A stretch of DNA of 64,000 nt from Ahniella affigens (GCF_003015185.1 NZ_CP027860.1:1240001-1304000), one strand, 5' to 3'; positions 50,998 to 61,723 are shown, numbered from the stretch's first letter. A program made the numbers and translations. Notes: generated from the letters alone by a model not told the origin.

Positions 50998-52582
50998 GTT
51001 TCTGCGCGCAGGTCGGCCAATCGTGTTCTGGTTTTCGGTCGCGATTGGTGTGGCTTATGGCTTGCCCACGCGAGCACAGGACTTTCCAATTGAGCCACTG
51101 CCGCCGGTAGCGACTGCGCCATCGAGGCCGCCGGTTGCGGACCCACCTAAGGCCGGGGGCGACCAAACTGCCACAACGCCTTCCAAGGCGTCCGGGGCAC
51201 CTGCAACCAAACCTGTTGCTGGTCAGTCATCAACGACGAAGCGTCCCGTGCAACCGGTGCCGCCAACGGCCGCTCCAAAAGCACCACCGGTCACGCAGCC
51301 GACCAAGCCGCCGCGCCCGGTTCCGTCACCAGCGGAACAGCAGTCGGTGCAAACGACTGCACCGGCTCCGACGCCGAGCGCCCCAGCGGTGACGCCACTA
51401 AGCGCGATTGTCGAGGCGCATGCCGCCATGGCGAATGGCGCGTTAACCGAATCGGGCAGCGCCGACCCGCTGATCGTTCCGAATTTCCGAGAGGCCCTTG
51501 AAGATGTGCCGACCGAGCTGCTGCCACTCCAGCTGTTGGACGAATGGGTGCAGCCAAACACGCGTCGCGAGTTACGCTGGGCATCGAGCCAGAGCTTTGA
51601 TGGCGTCACGGTTACCACGCCCGTCATCGTGTTTCACGGCAACAAGCCGGGGCCGCGGTTGTGCTTGACCGCAGCCATTCACGGCGACGAGATCAACGGC
51701 ATCGAGATCATCCGCCGCGTGTTGAACGACCTGCGTCCGGCCGAGTTGGCGGGTACCGTGATTGCCGTTCCGATCGTCAACTATCTCGGCTACGCGCGTG
51801 GGTCTCGTTACCTCCCCGATCGTCGCGATCTGAACCGGTTCTTTCCCGGAAGCCGATCCGGCAGTGCGGCGTCGCGCATCGCCAACAGCTTTTTTCATGA
51901 CATCGCGAAACATTGCCATGCTGTGGTCGACTTTCACACCGGGTCGTTCGATCGCTCAAACCTGCCGCAAGTGCGCGGCGATCTGAGTATCCCGGCAGTG
52001 CTTGAGTTCACCCGCGGGTTCGGCGCGACTGCGGTGCTGCATTCTCCCGGTTCGCGCGGCATGTTGCGTAAGGCCGCATCGGACATTGGCATTCCGGCGG
52101 TCACGTTTGAGGTTGGTTCGCCCATGCGGCTTGAAACCAGCGAAATTGATGTGGGCGTGCAGGCCATGCACACCTTACTGCACAACATGGGGATGACGCG
52201 CAGCTTCCGGATGTGGTCGGAGCCGCAGGCGACGTTTTATGCCGCAAAATGGGTTCGTGCGGATACGGGAGGGATGCTGTTTACGTCCGTCAAACTTGGC
52301 GACCGGGTGCGCGAAGGTCAGCGCCTGGGCAAGGTCGTGGATCCGCTCGCAAACACGGAGCGGGCGATTTTGTCCCCAGTCCGCGGTCGCGTTCTTGGTA
52401 TGGCGTTGAATCAGATTGTGTTGCCCGGCTTTGCCGCGTTTCACATCGGTGTTGAAGCCGACGAGCAAACCATGCTCGAAAACGCCCAGGCGAGCGATGG
52501 CGCGAACAGCGCCGCGGAAGAAGAAGAGGTGGACGAGAGCCGGATCGAACCCGCGCAAGACGACGAGGACGTGGAGCGCTGA
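50990..52582 (+). CDS. Exported AspA/AstE-like zinc deacylase or carboxypeptidase
   Basis: 530 residues from ATG 50990, overlapping the zur stop by eight bases. Signal peptide to about residue 29 (WFSVAIGVAYGLPTRA), then a ~110-residue Pro/Thr/Ala linker. The catalytic domain (~190-420) belongs to the succinylglutamate desuccinylase/aspartoacylase family: AAIHGDEINGIEI (HxxE zinc ligands), DRRDLNRFFPG, VVDFHTGSFDRSNLPQVRGDL (third zinc His) and TFEVGSPMRLETSEIDVG (base region). A ~70-residue lipoyl-like hairpin domain and a very acidic tail (AAEEEEVDESRIEPAQDDEDVER) follow. Probably periplasmic; substrate unknown. Confidence 0.83.
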   Translation: MLEFLRAGRPIVFWFSVAIGVAYGLPTRAQDFPIEPLPPVATAPSRPPVADPPKAGGDQTATTPSKASGAPATKPVAGQSSTTKRPVQPVPPTAAPKAPPVTQPTKPPRPVPSPAEQQSVQTTAPAPTPSAPAVTPLSAIVEAHAAMANGALTESGSADPLIVPNFREALEDVPTELLPLQLLDEWVQPNTRRELRWASSQSFDGVTVTTPVIVFHGNKPGPRLCLTAAIHGDEINGIEIIRRVLNDLRPAELAGTVIAVPIVNYLGYARGSRYLPDRRDLNRFFPGSRSGSAASRIANSFFHDIAKHCHAVVDFHTGSFDRSNLPQVRGDLSIPAVLEFTRGFGATAVLHSPGSRGMLRKAASDIGIPAVTFEVGSPMRLETSEIDVGVQAMHTLLHNMGMTRSFRMWSEPQATFYAAKWVRADTGGMLFTSVKLGDRVREGQRLGKVVDPLANTERAILSPVRGRVLGMALNQIVLPGFAAFHIGVEADEQTMLENAQASDGANSAAEEEEVDESRIEPAQDDEDVER

Positions 52583-53226
52583 TGGACCTGCCCGCAGCCG
52601 AAGCCTGGCATCTGCCTTATGTCGATCAGCTTGGCATCCGCGAGCTTGATGCAATCAGTCTCGTGGTGATCCACTGCACCGAGTTGCCGGATCTCGCGAC
52701 CGCCCGCGAGTATGGCGAGAAAGTGCTGTACGTCGATACCGGCACGGGCAACAGCGGGCACTTCTATATTGATCGCAATGGACGGGTCTACGAGTTCGTG
52801 CCGATCACACGCGTCGCACACCACACACGCGGCTACAATCCGCAGTCGATCGGCATTGAGCTGATCAATAAGGGGCGCTATCCAAACTGGATGGATAGCC
52901 GCAGCCAATTGATGACTGAGGCGTACACCGAAGCACAGATCAACGCCTTGTCCGCGCTGTTGTCGCGGTTGCAGCAAACGCTGCCGAACCTGAAGCAGAT
53001 CGCCGGACACGAGGATTTGGATCAGGCCGAAGTGCCTGCCAGTGATGACCCGACCGTGAAGGTTTGGCGCAAGCGGGACCCGGGACCCTTGTTTCCCTGG
53101 GCCAAAGTGCTGGCCGACGTGAATTTGCAGCGTATCGAGCGTGCCTCGGTGATTTGGCCACCCGTGACGCCATCGGTCACGCCATCATTGCCGGTAACGG
53201 ATCCTGCGGTGCCAAAGTCAGATTGA
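52582..53226 (+). CDS. AmpD-like N-acetylmuramoyl-L-alanine amidase (Amidase_2)
   Basis: 214 residues; ATG overlaps the previous stop (TGATG). Amidase_2 zinc ligands are readable: His31 in VVIHCTE, the His in AGHEDLDQ and the Asp in KRDPGPLFPW. SGHFYIDRNGRVYEFVPITRVAHHTRGYNPQSIGIELIN is the family core. It cleaves the amide between muramic acid and the peptide, here perhaps for recycled muropeptides, as no signal peptide is present. A Thr/Pro-rich tail follows. It closes the gltX-zur-AspA-like-amidase operon and is convergent with recQ. Confidence 0.85.
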   Translation: MDLPAAEAWHLPYVDQLGIRELDAISLVVIHCTELPDLATAREYGEKVLYVDTGTGNSGHFYIDRNGRVYEFVPITRVAHHTRGYNPQSIGIELINKGRYPNWMDSRSQLMTEAYTEAQINALSALLSRLQQTLPNLKQIAGHEDLDQAEVPASDDPTVKVWRKRDPGPLFPWAKVLADVNLQRIERASVIWPPVTPSVTPSLPVTDPAVPKSD

Positions 53227-53270
53227 ACGTCGCTTGGCGGCACGCCAACCGAGACCAACTGGTTCGCCAT

Positions 53271-55136
53271 TCAGGTCTCGGCGAACTGGCGCACCAAGTC
53301 AATTAATTCCGTCCCATAGCGACTGATCTTGGCTTGCCCCAAGCCATGAACCTCGGCGAGTTCGTCGAGCGACTCCGGCAATCTTGCGGCAATGGCCTGA
53401 ATCGTGGCGTCGTGCAGGATCACATAGGCCGGCAGATTCTGCGCCTTGGCGCGCGCCTGACGCCAGGCTTTGATGGCGCTGACGAGTGCATCATCACGCG
53501 TTGTGGACTCGTGATGTTCGCCGTTGAACTTCTTCGGCTTCTTGGGGCGACGACCACCTGTTTCCAGTTGCCGCAGCCAAACTGGGCCGCCGCGCAGCAC
53601 TGCGCGACTGGCCTCGTTCAGCCGAATCGAGCCGTATTGCGGGTCCACATCAAGCAACCCTTGTGCGATCAACTGGCGCGCGACTGATTGCCATTGCGCG
53701 GGGTTGAGTTCCTGGCCAATCCCAAACGTCGACTGTTGATCATGCCCCTGCGCGAGAATTCGCTCGGTGCGCTCACCGCGTAGCACGTCGATCAGGTAAT
53801 TCATGCCGTAGCGTTGGTCGGTCCGATACGCCGCACTCAAGAACTTCTTCGCTGCCTGGCGACCGTCCAAACGTGCGGGTGGCTCTAAGCAGTTGTCGCA
53901 TTTTCCACAGTTGCCGGGATACGCTTCGTCGAATGCGGCAAGCAGATTGATTCGCCGGCATGCGACGGATTCGCAGTACTCGACCAGGACATTCAAGCGC
54001 TGCCGTTCAAATTGCTTGCGCGACTCGCTCGCCTCGGATTCCTCAATGAAGCGTCTAGGTAACACCAAATCGCCATAGCCAAACAACATCATGGCATCAG
54101 CAGGTTGACCATCGCGGCCCGCACGACCCGTCTCCTGATAATAGGCCTCAATCGACTTAGGTAGTTCGGTGTGCACGACGAACCGCACGTCCGGTTTGTC
54201 GATGCCCATACCAAATGCAATCGTGGCGACCATGATGCAGCCATCTTCAGTCAGAAAACGACGCTGATGGCGCGCGCGCGTCGCATCGTCCAAACCGGCG
54301 TGATAGGGCAGCGCCGGCCAGCCCAGTTCGAGCAGCTTTCCGGCAAGTTCATCGACCTTCTTGCGCGACTGGCAATAAATGATGCCTGCCTGACCGCGGC
54401 GTTCGGCGAGGAACTCCAACAACTGACGGCGCGCTTCCGTTTTGGCCTGGACGCGATAGCAGAGGTTGGGGCGATCGAACGAGCTCAGAAATACTTGGGC
54501 TTGCCCGAGTTCGAGTTGTTCAATGATCTCGCCGCGGGTCCGCAAGTCGGCCGTGGCGGTCAAGGCCACGCGTGGCACGTTCGGCCAGCGCTCATGGAGG
54601 ACGCCGAGAGCACGATATTCTTTTCGGAAATCGTGACCCCATTGCGAGACGCAGTGGGCTTCATCGATTGCAAACAGGCTGATCGGCAGGCGCGAAAGCA
54701 AGTCAAGCGTGCCAGCCATCAACAATCGCTCTGGCGCAACGTAGAGCAACTGCAGCTGACCCGCTTCGAGACGTTCATAGACTCGGGCCGCTTCGGTCGC
54801 GCTCAGACTGGAGTTCAAAAATGCTGCCTCGATGCCGATCTCGTGCAACGCCTCGACTTGATCCTGCATCAACGCGATCAGCGGCGAGATCACCACACCT
54901 AAGCCCGCGCGCAAGACGGCCGGGATCTGGTAGCAAACGGACTTGCCACCGCCAGTCGGCATCAGCACGAGCGCATCGCCGCCTTCGAGCAGGTGCTCGA
55001 TGATGCCGGCTTGAGGGCCGCGGAAATCCCGATAGCCAAATGTCCGCTGCAACAAGTTGCGGGCATCGTCGAGGGTGGGCGCAAGGCCAGGGGCTGCGAG
55101 AGTCACGACAGAAGGATTCGAAAGAGCGATTGGCAA
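53271..55136 (-). CDS. recQ: ATP-dependent DNA helicase RecQ
   Basis: 621 residues, normal length. 3'-5' helicase for recombinational repair. Motif [16 protein letters not shown], motif [22 protein letters not shown] (DEAH), the RecQ loop with [22 protein letters not shown], and [19 protein letters not shown]. The zinc-binding RecQ-CTD has [10 protein letters not shown]...GNCGKCDNC, and the HRDC domain lies at ~540-615 ([27 protein letters not shown]). ATG 55136 is the first start; the conserved domain begins about residue 20. Confidence 0.95.
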   Translation of the reverse strand: MPIALSNPSVVTLAAPGLAPTLDDARNLLQRTFGYRDFRGPQAGIIEHLLEGGDALVLMPTGGGKSVCYQIPAVLRAGLGVVISPLIALMQDQVEALHEIGIEAAFLNSSLSATEAARVYERLEAGQLQLLYVAPERLLMAGTLDLLSRLPISLFAIDEAHCVSQWGHDFRKEYRALGVLHERWPNVPRVALTATADLRTRGEIIEQLELGQAQVFLSSFDRPNLCYRVQAKTEARRQLLEFLAERRGQAGIIYCQSRKKVDELAGKLLELGWPALPYHAGLDDATRARHQRRFLTEDGCIMVATIAFGMGIDKPDVRFVVHTELPKSIEAYYQETGRAGRDGQPADAMMLFGYGDLVLPRRFIEESEASESRKQFERQRLNVLVEYCESVACRRINLLAAFDEAYPGNCGKCDNCLEPPARLDGRQAAKKFLSAAYRTDQRYGMNYLIDVLRGERTERILAQGHDQQSTFGIGQELNPAQWQSVARQLIAQGLLDVDPQYGSIRLNEASRAVLRGGPVWLRQLETGGRRPKKPKKFNGEHHESTTRDDALVSAIKAWRQARAKAQNLPAYVILHDATIQAIAARLPESLDELAEVHGLGQAKISRYGTELIDLVRQFAET

Positions 55137-55266
55137 TATTCGCCGATCAGGGGTGAGTATCGATGAAAAATCAGCGTGTTACGCAGAGATTCGCGCGCAA
55201 ATCAAGCGCCCGAGCTTAGCATGCCGAATTCGTCTCGACGAAGGTTGGACCTGATACGCTTGCACC

Positions 55267-56340
55267 ATGTCCGCGCCAGAGCCGTATATCCTTCTGGATC
55301 AACTCACCACCCCGGTGCTGATTTGCAACGGATCGGGGCAGATCGAGTTCACAAATGCCGCCTTTTGCGCCTGGATGGGGATCGGAGCCCGCCGTTGGTT
55401 TCGACAGCCTGTGGATTGGTTGGGCGCGCAAACCGGCTCCTTGTTGACCTTTGTGCAGCAATCGTTGCAAACGCATCATGCTGAGCGAACGCCGATCCTC
55501 AAATTGCAGCCGATGCCGGACTGCGAACGCAGTGCCATCATCACCTTTTCGCCTTGGCGCCAGAACAGCGACCCGGAGGGGGTGCTCCTGGAGTTCCGGG
55601 TCATCGACGCCGCCTTCGATCAGGATCCGGCCGCGCAATGGCCCAAGGCCATGCAGGCCACCCTGAAAGGGCTGGCGCATGAGGTCCGGAATCCGCTCGC
55701 CGGGCTGCGTGGCGCCGCCCAGTTGTTGGCGCGCAAGCGTCCTGATCCCGAATCGCGGCCGTATCTCGACGTTATCGAACAGGAAACCGAACGCCTGCTT
55801 TCGCTGGTCGAACGCCTGCTGGCACCGAAGCCTGCGCATGCGTTTGAGCTGGTGAACATTCACGAGGTGTTGGAGCGAGTTCGCTTGCTGACCGAGACCG
55901 ATGTGGGCTGGGCGGTCAACGTGGTGCGCGACTACGACCCCAGCCTGCCAGGTGTGATGGCCGATCGTGATCGACTGATCCAGGCCGTCCTCAATATTGT
56001 CCGCAATGCGTTGGAGGCCTCAGCCAGCGAAGTGCGCTTACGCACGCGGGTCGATTTTCACCATGCGCTCGACGCGCTGGGCACGCATATGGCCTTGCGG
56101 CTTGATGTGATCGACAACGGCCGCGGCGTGCCGGAAGACCTGGCACCACAGCTGTTTCTGCCGCTCGTGTCGGGCCGCGCTGAAGGGACCGGCCTCGGCT
56201 TGGCGCTGGCCCAGGAAATTGCCCGGGAGCATGGCGGCATGCTGAGCTTTCGCTCGCGCCCTGGTCATACCGTTTTTACGTTGTTACTGCCTTTTGCCGA
56301 ACCGCAACACAGTCCGGCCTTGGAGTCGTCGAATGCCTGA
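55267..56340 (+). CDS. glnL: Nitrogen regulation sensor histidine kinase NtrB
   Basis: 357 residues, no membrane segment. PAS domain at ~8-80 (QLTTPVLICNGSGQIEFTNAAFCAW), then HisKA with the phosphorylated His138 in GLAHEVRNPLAGLRGAAQLL, and the HATPase_c domain with NIVRNALEAS (N box), VIDNGRGVP (G1) and GTGLGLALAQEI (G2). This order and length match NtrB (NR(II)), which phosphorylates NtrC when nitrogen is scarce under control of PII. The downstream ntrC start overlaps its stop. Confidence 0.93.
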   Translation: MSAPEPYILLDQLTTPVLICNGSGQIEFTNAAFCAWMGIGARRWFRQPVDWLGAQTGSLLTFVQQSLQTHHAERTPILKLQPMPDCERSAIITFSPWRQNSDPEGVLLEFRVIDAAFDQDPAAQWPKAMQATLKGLAHEVRNPLAGLRGAAQLLARKRPDPESRPYLDVIEQETERLLSLVERLLAPKPAHAFELVNIHEVLERVRLLTETDVGWAVNVVRDYDPSLPGVMADRDRLIQAVLNIVRNALEASASEVRLRTRVDFHHALDALGTHMALRLDVIDNGRGVPEDLAPQLFLPLVSGRAEGTGLGLALAQEIAREHGGMLSFRSRPGHTVFTLLLPFAEPQHSPALESSNA

Positions 56341-57868
56341 AATCTGGTTGATTGATGATGATCGCTCGGTCCGCTTTGTGCTCGCTGAGGCGCTGCGCGA
56401 TGCCGGTTACATGGTGCGCGACTTCGACAACGCGAAAGCGGCGTTGTCCGTGCTGCCGCATGCGCGACCGGGTGCGGTGTTCACCGATGTCCGCATGCCT
56501 GGCATGGATGGCATTGCATTCCTCGAAGTCCTGAAACGCGAGCATGCGGACGTGCCGGTCGTGGTCATGAGCGCCTACACCGATGTCGCAAGCACCAGCG
56601 CGGCATTCAAGGGCGGCGCGTTTGATTTTCTGCCAAAGCCTTTCGACTTGGACGCCGCCGTGCGATTGGCCGACCGCGCACTGGCCGACCAGCCCGGTGG
56701 CAAGCCACGACTGCCGAACAAAGCGGCACCGTTGCAAGCCGAGTTACTCGGCGAGTCGGCACCGATGCGCGAGCTGTACCGGGCAATCGGGCGCGTGGCG
56801 CCCACCCATTTGTCGGTGCTGATCACAGGCGAAACCGGTACGGGCAAGGAACTGGTTGCGCGCGCCTTGCATCAGCATTCTTTGCGAGCGAACCAGCCGT
56901 TTGTCGCGCTGAACACGGCGGCAATTCCGGCCGATCTGCTGGAGTCGGAACTGTTTGGCCATGAAGCCGGTGCGTTTACCGGTGCCACGAAGCGTCACCC
57001 GGGTCGGTTCGAACAAGCCGAGGGCGGGACGCTATTCCTCGACGAAATCGGTGACATGCCGCTGGCCTTGCAGACGCGCTTGTTGCGGGTGCTGGCGGAA
57101 GGCGAGTTCTATCGCGTCGGCGGGCGCGAACTGATTCGCGTCGATGTTCGCGTCATCGCCGCGACTCATCAGGACTTGGAAGGCAAAGCGGCGCGTGGAG
57201 AATTTCGCGCCGACCTGCTGCATCGGCTCGATGTGATGCGCCTTAGTTTGCCGCCGCTCCGTGCGCGTCGGGAGGACGTTGATCTGCTCGCGCAACGCTT
57301 CATGCAACGCGCTGCGGTCGAGATGCAAGCAGAGACCAAAGTGCTGAAGCCGGAAGCACTGAAATTCCTACGGCAACAGGTCTGGCCTGGCAACGTTCGG
57401 CAGTTGGAGAATTTCTGTCGGCGCTTGGCGGTCATGGCGCCCGGTCGCGAGATTGGTCTCGCTGATCTGCCAGTCAACACGCTCGCAGGGTTTGGGCTCA
57501 CTGCACCAACGCCGGAGGACGAGTTCGCGGCGCCGGTCGATGCGAGTGGTCCAGACCCACGCCAGGGCCTGCTGTATCAGGCTTCCGGCCAGGCCAGCAG
57601 CACCGAGCACCGACGCGTGGCGCGCGGTGGCGAACCGCCTGGCGATTGGAAGCAGGCATTGCGCGAAGAGGTCCGGCGCGCGTTGAAGGCGCAAGAGAGT
57701 GGCATCTACGACGCGGCGTTGGCGGCGTTCGAACGTGTGGTGCTCGATGCCGCACTCGATGTGACGCAGAAGAACCGCTTCGAGGCCGCAAGGTTGCTCG
57801 GCATTGGCCGCAACACGATCACGCGCAAGCTCGGCAGCTCCCGAACCCGGCGCAAGCCCGGCGCATGA
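56333..57868 (+). CDS. glnG: Nitrogen regulation response regulator NtrC
   Basis: 511 residues from ATG 56333, overlapping the kinase stop by eight bases. Receiver domain with Asp8-10 and phosphorylated Asp52 ([11 protein letters not shown]). The sigma-54 AAA+ domain has Walker A GETGTGKE (166-173), the sigma-54 loop GAFTGA (213-218) and [26 protein letters not shown]-terminal Fis-type helix-turn-helix ends in [19 protein letters not shown]. Phosphorylated NtrC activates sigma-54 promoters of nitrogen genes. The ~60-residue linker before the HTH is unusually Ala/Gly/Ser-rich. Confidence 0.95.
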   Translation: MPEIWLIDDDRSVRFVLAEALRDAGYMVRDFDNAKAALSVLPHARPGAVFTDVRMPGMDGIAFLEVLKREHADVPVVVMSAYTDVASTSAAFKGGAFDFLPKPFDLDAAVRLADRALADQPGGKPRLPNKAAPLQAELLGESAPMRELYRAIGRVAPTHLSVLITGETGTGKELVARALHQHSLRANQPFVALNTAAIPADLLESELFGHEAGAFTGATKRHPGRFEQAEGGTLFLDEIGDMPLALQTRLLRVLAEGEFYRVGGRELIRVDVRVIAATHQDLEGKAARGEFRADLLHRLDVMRLSLPPLRARREDVDLLAQRFMQRAAVEMQAETKVLKPEALKFLRQQVWPGNVRQLENFCRRLAVMAPGREIGLADLPVNTLAGFGLTAPTPEDEFAAPVDASGPDPRQGLLYQASGQASSTEHRRVARGGEPPGDWKQALREEVRRALKAQESGIYDAALAAFERVVLDAALDVTQKNRFEAARLLGIGRNTITRKLGSSRTRRKPGA

Positions 57869-58045
57869 GCAGTTTGCCGACCACGCGCCGGAGCCTGATG
57901 AAGGCATCTAGTCTGGGCGGTGAACCTGCGCGTGCGGCGTGGTGGGCGTTGGCATTGGTGCGCCGTGCAGTTTCTCGGCATGAAGCAGCGCGTGCGGAGA
58001 GCGTTTCCGCCGCCACAGTCTCGCGTGGCACCATTGTCGGCGCTG

Positions 58046-58384
58046 ATGAGTGAGGCGGACGCGCAGGTCGATTCAACCCGCAAGCGTATTCTGGCCCGAA
58101 TGATCGGCAGCGACATGTTACGGCGCTTATTGCCCGGCACTGATGAGGCGGGCGCTGCTTTGACTTTTCGTCGCCCGTACGTTTGGCTCGGTGAGTTAGG
58201 TCACGATGACGCCATGAGCGGTGAGGCGTTGACAAGTATCGGCCGAGAAACCGAAGCCATTGGGGAATGGCCGGCCATGCTCAACCAAGCAGAGCGACGG
58301 GGGTTGCCGTTGATACCGCCTTCGGACTGGATTCCCAAAGACCCGGACGCACTCCTGTTGCCCGAGGAACGGGGGCGTCATTGA
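58046..58384 (+). CDS. Hypothetical protein downstream of ntrC
   Basis: 112 residues from ATG 58046; GTG 57920 is an in-frame alternative with a poor leader. No signal peptide or known domain. Visible blocks are STRKRILARMIGSDMLRRLLPG, FRRPYVWLGELGHDD and NQAERRGLPLIPPSDWIPKDPDALLLPEERG. It ends at a strong terminator shared with the convergent transporter gene. Confidence 0.6.
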   Translation: MSEADAQVDSTRKRILARMIGSDMLRRLLPGTDEAGAALTFRRPYVWLGELGHDDAMSGEALTSIGRETEAIGEWPAMLNQAERRGLPLIPPSDWIPKDPDALLLPEERGRH

Positions 58385-58410
58385 TCCACGAAGCAGGCAG
58401 CGACCCCAAC

Positions 58411-58438
58411 AAAAAGGCCGCCCGAAGGCGGCCTTTTT
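58411..58438. terminator. Strong bidirectional intrinsic terminator
   Basis: aaaaa, stem ggccgcc (58416-58422), loop cgaa, stem ggcggcc (58427-58433), ttttt. Seven GC pairs with a T-run on either strand; it sits between the convergent hypothetical gene and the POT transporter gene and can serve both. Confidence 0.95.
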
Positions 58439-58459
58439 GCGTATTGGCGATCAGCGCGT

Positions 58460-59983
58460 CTATTTGACGCCGTGCATCAGCTTGTTGACCAAACCGCCAA
58501 TCAAGAACAGAAGCACACCGGCGCCCGCGAGGATGTAGAACCCGGTCATGTACGCGGCCTGCGCCGAGACCGTCGTCATGCCGCCTTCGCCACTGGCATG
58601 ACCCGCAAAAATGCCGGCGAGATTGTTGCCGATGGCAATCGACAGGAACCACGCGCCCATCGCAAAACCAGTAAGCCGCGGCGGCGCAAGCTTGGTCACC
58701 ATCGACAACCCGATCGGTGATAAGCAGAGCTCACCGATCGACTGAATCCAATAGACCGCGAACAAGGTCCAGAACGGGATCTTGCCATCGTCGCCGATGA
58801 GGCTGGACAGGGCGTACACCAGCAGCAGGAATGCCAGGCCGTTAAAGATCAGACCCAGGCTGAACTTGCGCGGGATGGACGGATTGGCCGAGCCCATCTT
58901 GATCCAGATCCACGCAATGATCGGGGCGAGCGTGATGATGGCCACCGAGTTGACGCTCTGGAACCAAGAAACCGGGAAGCTCGATTCGCCCGAGAGGCTC
59001 ATGAGCATCGATTCGAACCCGATGTCGCGGTTGACGATCTTCTCGGCCAGGAAGTTGAACGAACTACCGGCCTGTTCGAAGAAGCACCAGAAGAACACGT
59101 TGAAGGACAGAATGATCAGCATCGCAATCACTTTGTCGCGCGCAACACTGCCCACCTTGACGCCTTCAATCAACAGCATGATGGCGGGGCCAATGAGCAA
59201 TGCCATCAGGATGTACTGCAGAATTTCGGCGTCGATGGTCAGCAGGAAGAAGAACACTGGAATCGCGCATACGCCACCGAATGCGACCAGCGCGACACGG
59301 GCCATGCTGGCCTGTTCCGGCAACGGCAGGCCGATGCCCTTCAATTGATGTCGGCCAAACCAGAACCACAGAAAGCTCAGGATCATGCCGACGCCGGCGG
59401 CGATAAACACCACGGTATAAGCAGGCGTTTCCGCACCAAAGACTTTCTTCGCGAGATACTGGGTGATCAGCGGGGCCAGGAACGCACCCAGGTTGATGCC
59501 CATGTAGAAGATGGTGAAACCAGAGTCGCGGCGTTCGTCACCTTGGAAGTACAGCTTGCCAACCAGGGTCGAGATAATGGGCTTGAACAGGCCATTGCCG
59601 ACGATGATGGTCGCGAGGCCCAGTTTGAAGATGGTTTCGGACGGCGAGGCCAGCATGAACAAACCAGCGCCCATGATGACGGCGCCAAGCAGAATCGAGC
59701 GTTGATAGCCGATAATCTTGTCCGCAACGTATCCGCCAAAAATGGCACCGGCATACACCAAGGCGAGATAAGCGCCGTAGAGCTCGCTCGCAGGCTTTTC
59801 GCCCGTTGCCGAACCAGCGTGGAACTGCGCGACAATGTAGAGCACCATGGCCCAACGGATGCCGTAGAACGCAAAGCGTTCCCAGAATTCCGACATGAAC
59901 AGCATCCACAACGGCCTTGGATGGCCCAGTACTTGTGGGTATTCAGGCGGGTTCGCGCCAGCCTGACTAACGGCTCCACTCAT
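58460..59983 (-). CDS. POT/PTR family proton-dependent oligopeptide transporter
   Basis: 507 residues, about 12-14 membrane helices. It carries di- and tripeptides into the cell with protons. Family signatures are clear: FWERFAFYGIRWAMVLYIV (the ExxER-like helix-1 motif, here EFWERF), GAIFGGYVADKIIGYQRSILLGA, and FTIFYMGINLGAFLAPLI (the PTR2 FYxxINxG signature). gaggac lies before the ATG at 59983. Monocistronic, ending at the strong terminator. Confidence 0.93.
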   Translation of the reverse strand: MSGAVSQAGANPPEYPQVLGHPRPLWMLFMSEFWERFAFYGIRWAMVLYIVAQFHAGSATGEKPASELYGAYLALVYAGAIFGGYVADKIIGYQRSILLGAVIMGAGLFMLASPSETIFKLGLATIIVGNGLFKPIISTLVGKLYFQGDERRDSGFTIFYMGINLGAFLAPLITQYLAKKVFGAETPAYTVVFIAAGVGMILSFLWFWFGRHQLKGIGLPLPEQASMARVALVAFGGVCAIPVFFFLLTIDAEILQYILMALLIGPAIMLLIEGVKVGSVARDKVIAMLIILSFNVFFWCFFEQAGSSFNFLAEKIVNRDIGFESMLMSLSGESSFPVSWFQSVNSVAIITLAPIIAWIWIKMGSANPSIPRKFSLGLIFNGLAFLLLVYALSSLIGDDGKIPFWTLFAVYWIQSIGELCLSPIGLSMVTKLAPPRLTGFAMGAWFLSIAIGNNLAGIFAGHASGEGGMTTVSAQAAYMTGFYILAGAGVLLFLIGGLVNKLMHGVK

Positions 59984-60202
59984 TGTTTCGTCCTCGATTG
60001 GGTTCTGGTGAATCGATCCGGCGCACGGCCGGGAGGTATTACTGCCAGCATCCTGCCAGCTTAAAAAGTGGCGAAGGTTTAGTGGGCTTTTCGTCCGGAG
60101 TCAAACACTCCGTTTTGGCGCACTGCAGCAATCGGTGGTGTCAAGATGCTGTGAATTGATCTTGCCGCGCTAGAATAGCCGTCTTTTCAGCCTGGGTACG
60201 CC

Positions 60203-61717
60203 ATGGTCACGATCAAGCAGGAAGACCTGATTCAGAGCATCGCCGATGCACTGCAATACATCAGTTATTACCACCCGGTGGACTACATCAAGAACCTGGC
60301 GGCTGCGTATGATCGGGAAGAATCCGAGGCTGCCCGCGATGCGATCAAGCAGATTCTGGTGAACTCGCGCATGTGCGCCGAAGGCCATCGGCCGATCTGC
60401 CAAGACACCGGTATTGTCAACGTGTTCCTGGAAATTGGCATGGATGTGCACTTCGCGGCCACTATGAGCATCGAGGACATGTGCAATGAGGGGATCCGCC
60501 GTGCATACCTGCATCCGGACAACAAACTCCGGGCGTCGGTGCTGAGCGATCCAATCGCTAACCGGCAGAACACGAAGGACAATACCCCTGGTGTGATCCA
60601 CATGAAGCTCGTGCCCGGCAATACGGTGCACGTGACGGTGGCTGCGAAAGGTGGTGGCTCTGAAGCCAAATCGAAATTCGCGATGTTGAACCCGTCTGAT
60701 TCGATTGTTGATTGGGTGCTGAAGACGGTCCCGACGATGGGTGCGGGCTGGTGCCCGCCAGGCATGCTCGGCATTGGCATTGGCGGCACGGCCGACAAGG
60801 CCATGTTGATGGCGAAAGAATCGCTGATGGACCCGATCGATATGCAGGAATTGATTGCGCGTGGTCCGAGCAACAAGCTCGAGGCGTTGCGCATTGAGCT
60901 ATACGAGAAGATCAACGCACTCGGCATTGGCGCGCAAGGTCTGGGCGGGCTGACCACGGTGCTCGATGTCAAGATTCACGACTATCCGACGCATGCTGCG
61001 AATCTACCGATCGCCATGATTCCGAATTGTGCGGCCACGCGCCACGCGCACTTCGAACTCGATGGCTCGGGCCCGGTCAGTCTGGAACCACCGTCACTCG
61101 AAGATTGGCCGGCCTTGACGTATGACGCAGCGAAAGGCAAACGCGTCAATCTGGACGGCATCACGCAAGCCGAAATTGAAACCTGGAAGCCCGGCGATGT
61201 GTTGCTGCTGAACGGCAAGTTGCTGACGGGTCGCGATGCCGCGCACAAGCGCATGGTCGACATGTTGAATCGTGGCGAGACGTTGCCAGTCGACATGAAG
61301 GGGCGCTTCATTTATTACGTCGGCCCGGTTGATCCGGTGCGCGAAGAAGTTGTTGGCCCGGCCGGTCCCACCACGGCCACACGCATGGATAAATTCACCG
61401 AGCAGGTTTTGGCGGCAACGGGCTTGATCGGCATGGTGGGCAAGGCTGAGCGTGGCCCGGCTGGCATCGAAGCCATCAAGAAACATCGTGCGGTGTATTT
61501 GATCGCCGTCGGCGGTTCGGCCTACCTGGTGTCCAAAGCGATCAAGGGCTCACGCGTGCTGGCGTTTGAAGACCTCGGCATGGAAGCGATCTACGAGTTC
61601 GAGGTCAAGGACATGCCAGTCACCGTCGCGGTTGACGTCGAAGGTCACTCGGTACACGAAACCGGCCCGCGCGAATGGCAAGGCCGGATTGGCAAGATCC
61701 CAGTGCGTGTGGCGTGA
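60203..61717 (+). CDS. Class I (iron-sulfur) fumarate hydratase
   Basis: 504 residues. It converts fumarate and malate in the TCA cycle using an oxygen-sensitive [4Fe-4S] cluster. N-terminal alpha-domain with GHRPICQDTGIVNVFLEIG, GGGSEAKSKFAMLNPSDSIVDWVL, GWCPPGMLGIGIGGTADKAM and LTTVLDVKIHDYPTHAANLPIAMIPNCAATRHAHF; the Cys residues in RPICQ, GWCPPG and PNCAATRHAHF are the cluster ligands. The C-terminal beta-domain has LLLNGKLLTGRDAAHKRM and RFIYYVGPVDPVREEVVGPAGPTTATRMDK. It matches the fumA/fumB type; which symbol applies cannot be decided. Followed by a terminator-like hairpin. Confidence 0.94.
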   Translation: MVTIKQEDLIQSIADALQYISYYHPVDYIKNLAAAYDREESEAARDAIKQILVNSRMCAEGHRPICQDTGIVNVFLEIGMDVHFAATMSIEDMCNEGIRRAYLHPDNKLRASVLSDPIANRQNTKDNTPGVIHMKLVPGNTVHVTVAAKGGGSEAKSKFAMLNPSDSIVDWVLKTVPTMGAGWCPPGMLGIGIGGTADKAMLMAKESLMDPIDMQELIARGPSNKLEALRIELYEKINALGIGAQGLGGLTTVLDVKIHDYPTHAANLPIAMIPNCAATRHAHFELDGSGPVSLEPPSLEDWPALTYDAAKGKRVNLDGITQAEIETWKPGDVLLLNGKLLTGRDAAHKRMVDMLNRGETLPVDMKGRFIYYVGPVDPVREEVVGPAGPTTATRMDKFTEQVLAATGLIGMVGKAERGPAGIEAIKKHRAVYLIAVGGSAYLVSKAIKGSRVLAFEDLGMEAIYEFEVKDMPVTVAVDVEGHSVHETGPREWQGRIGKIPVRVA

Positions 61718-61723
61718 TCGATT

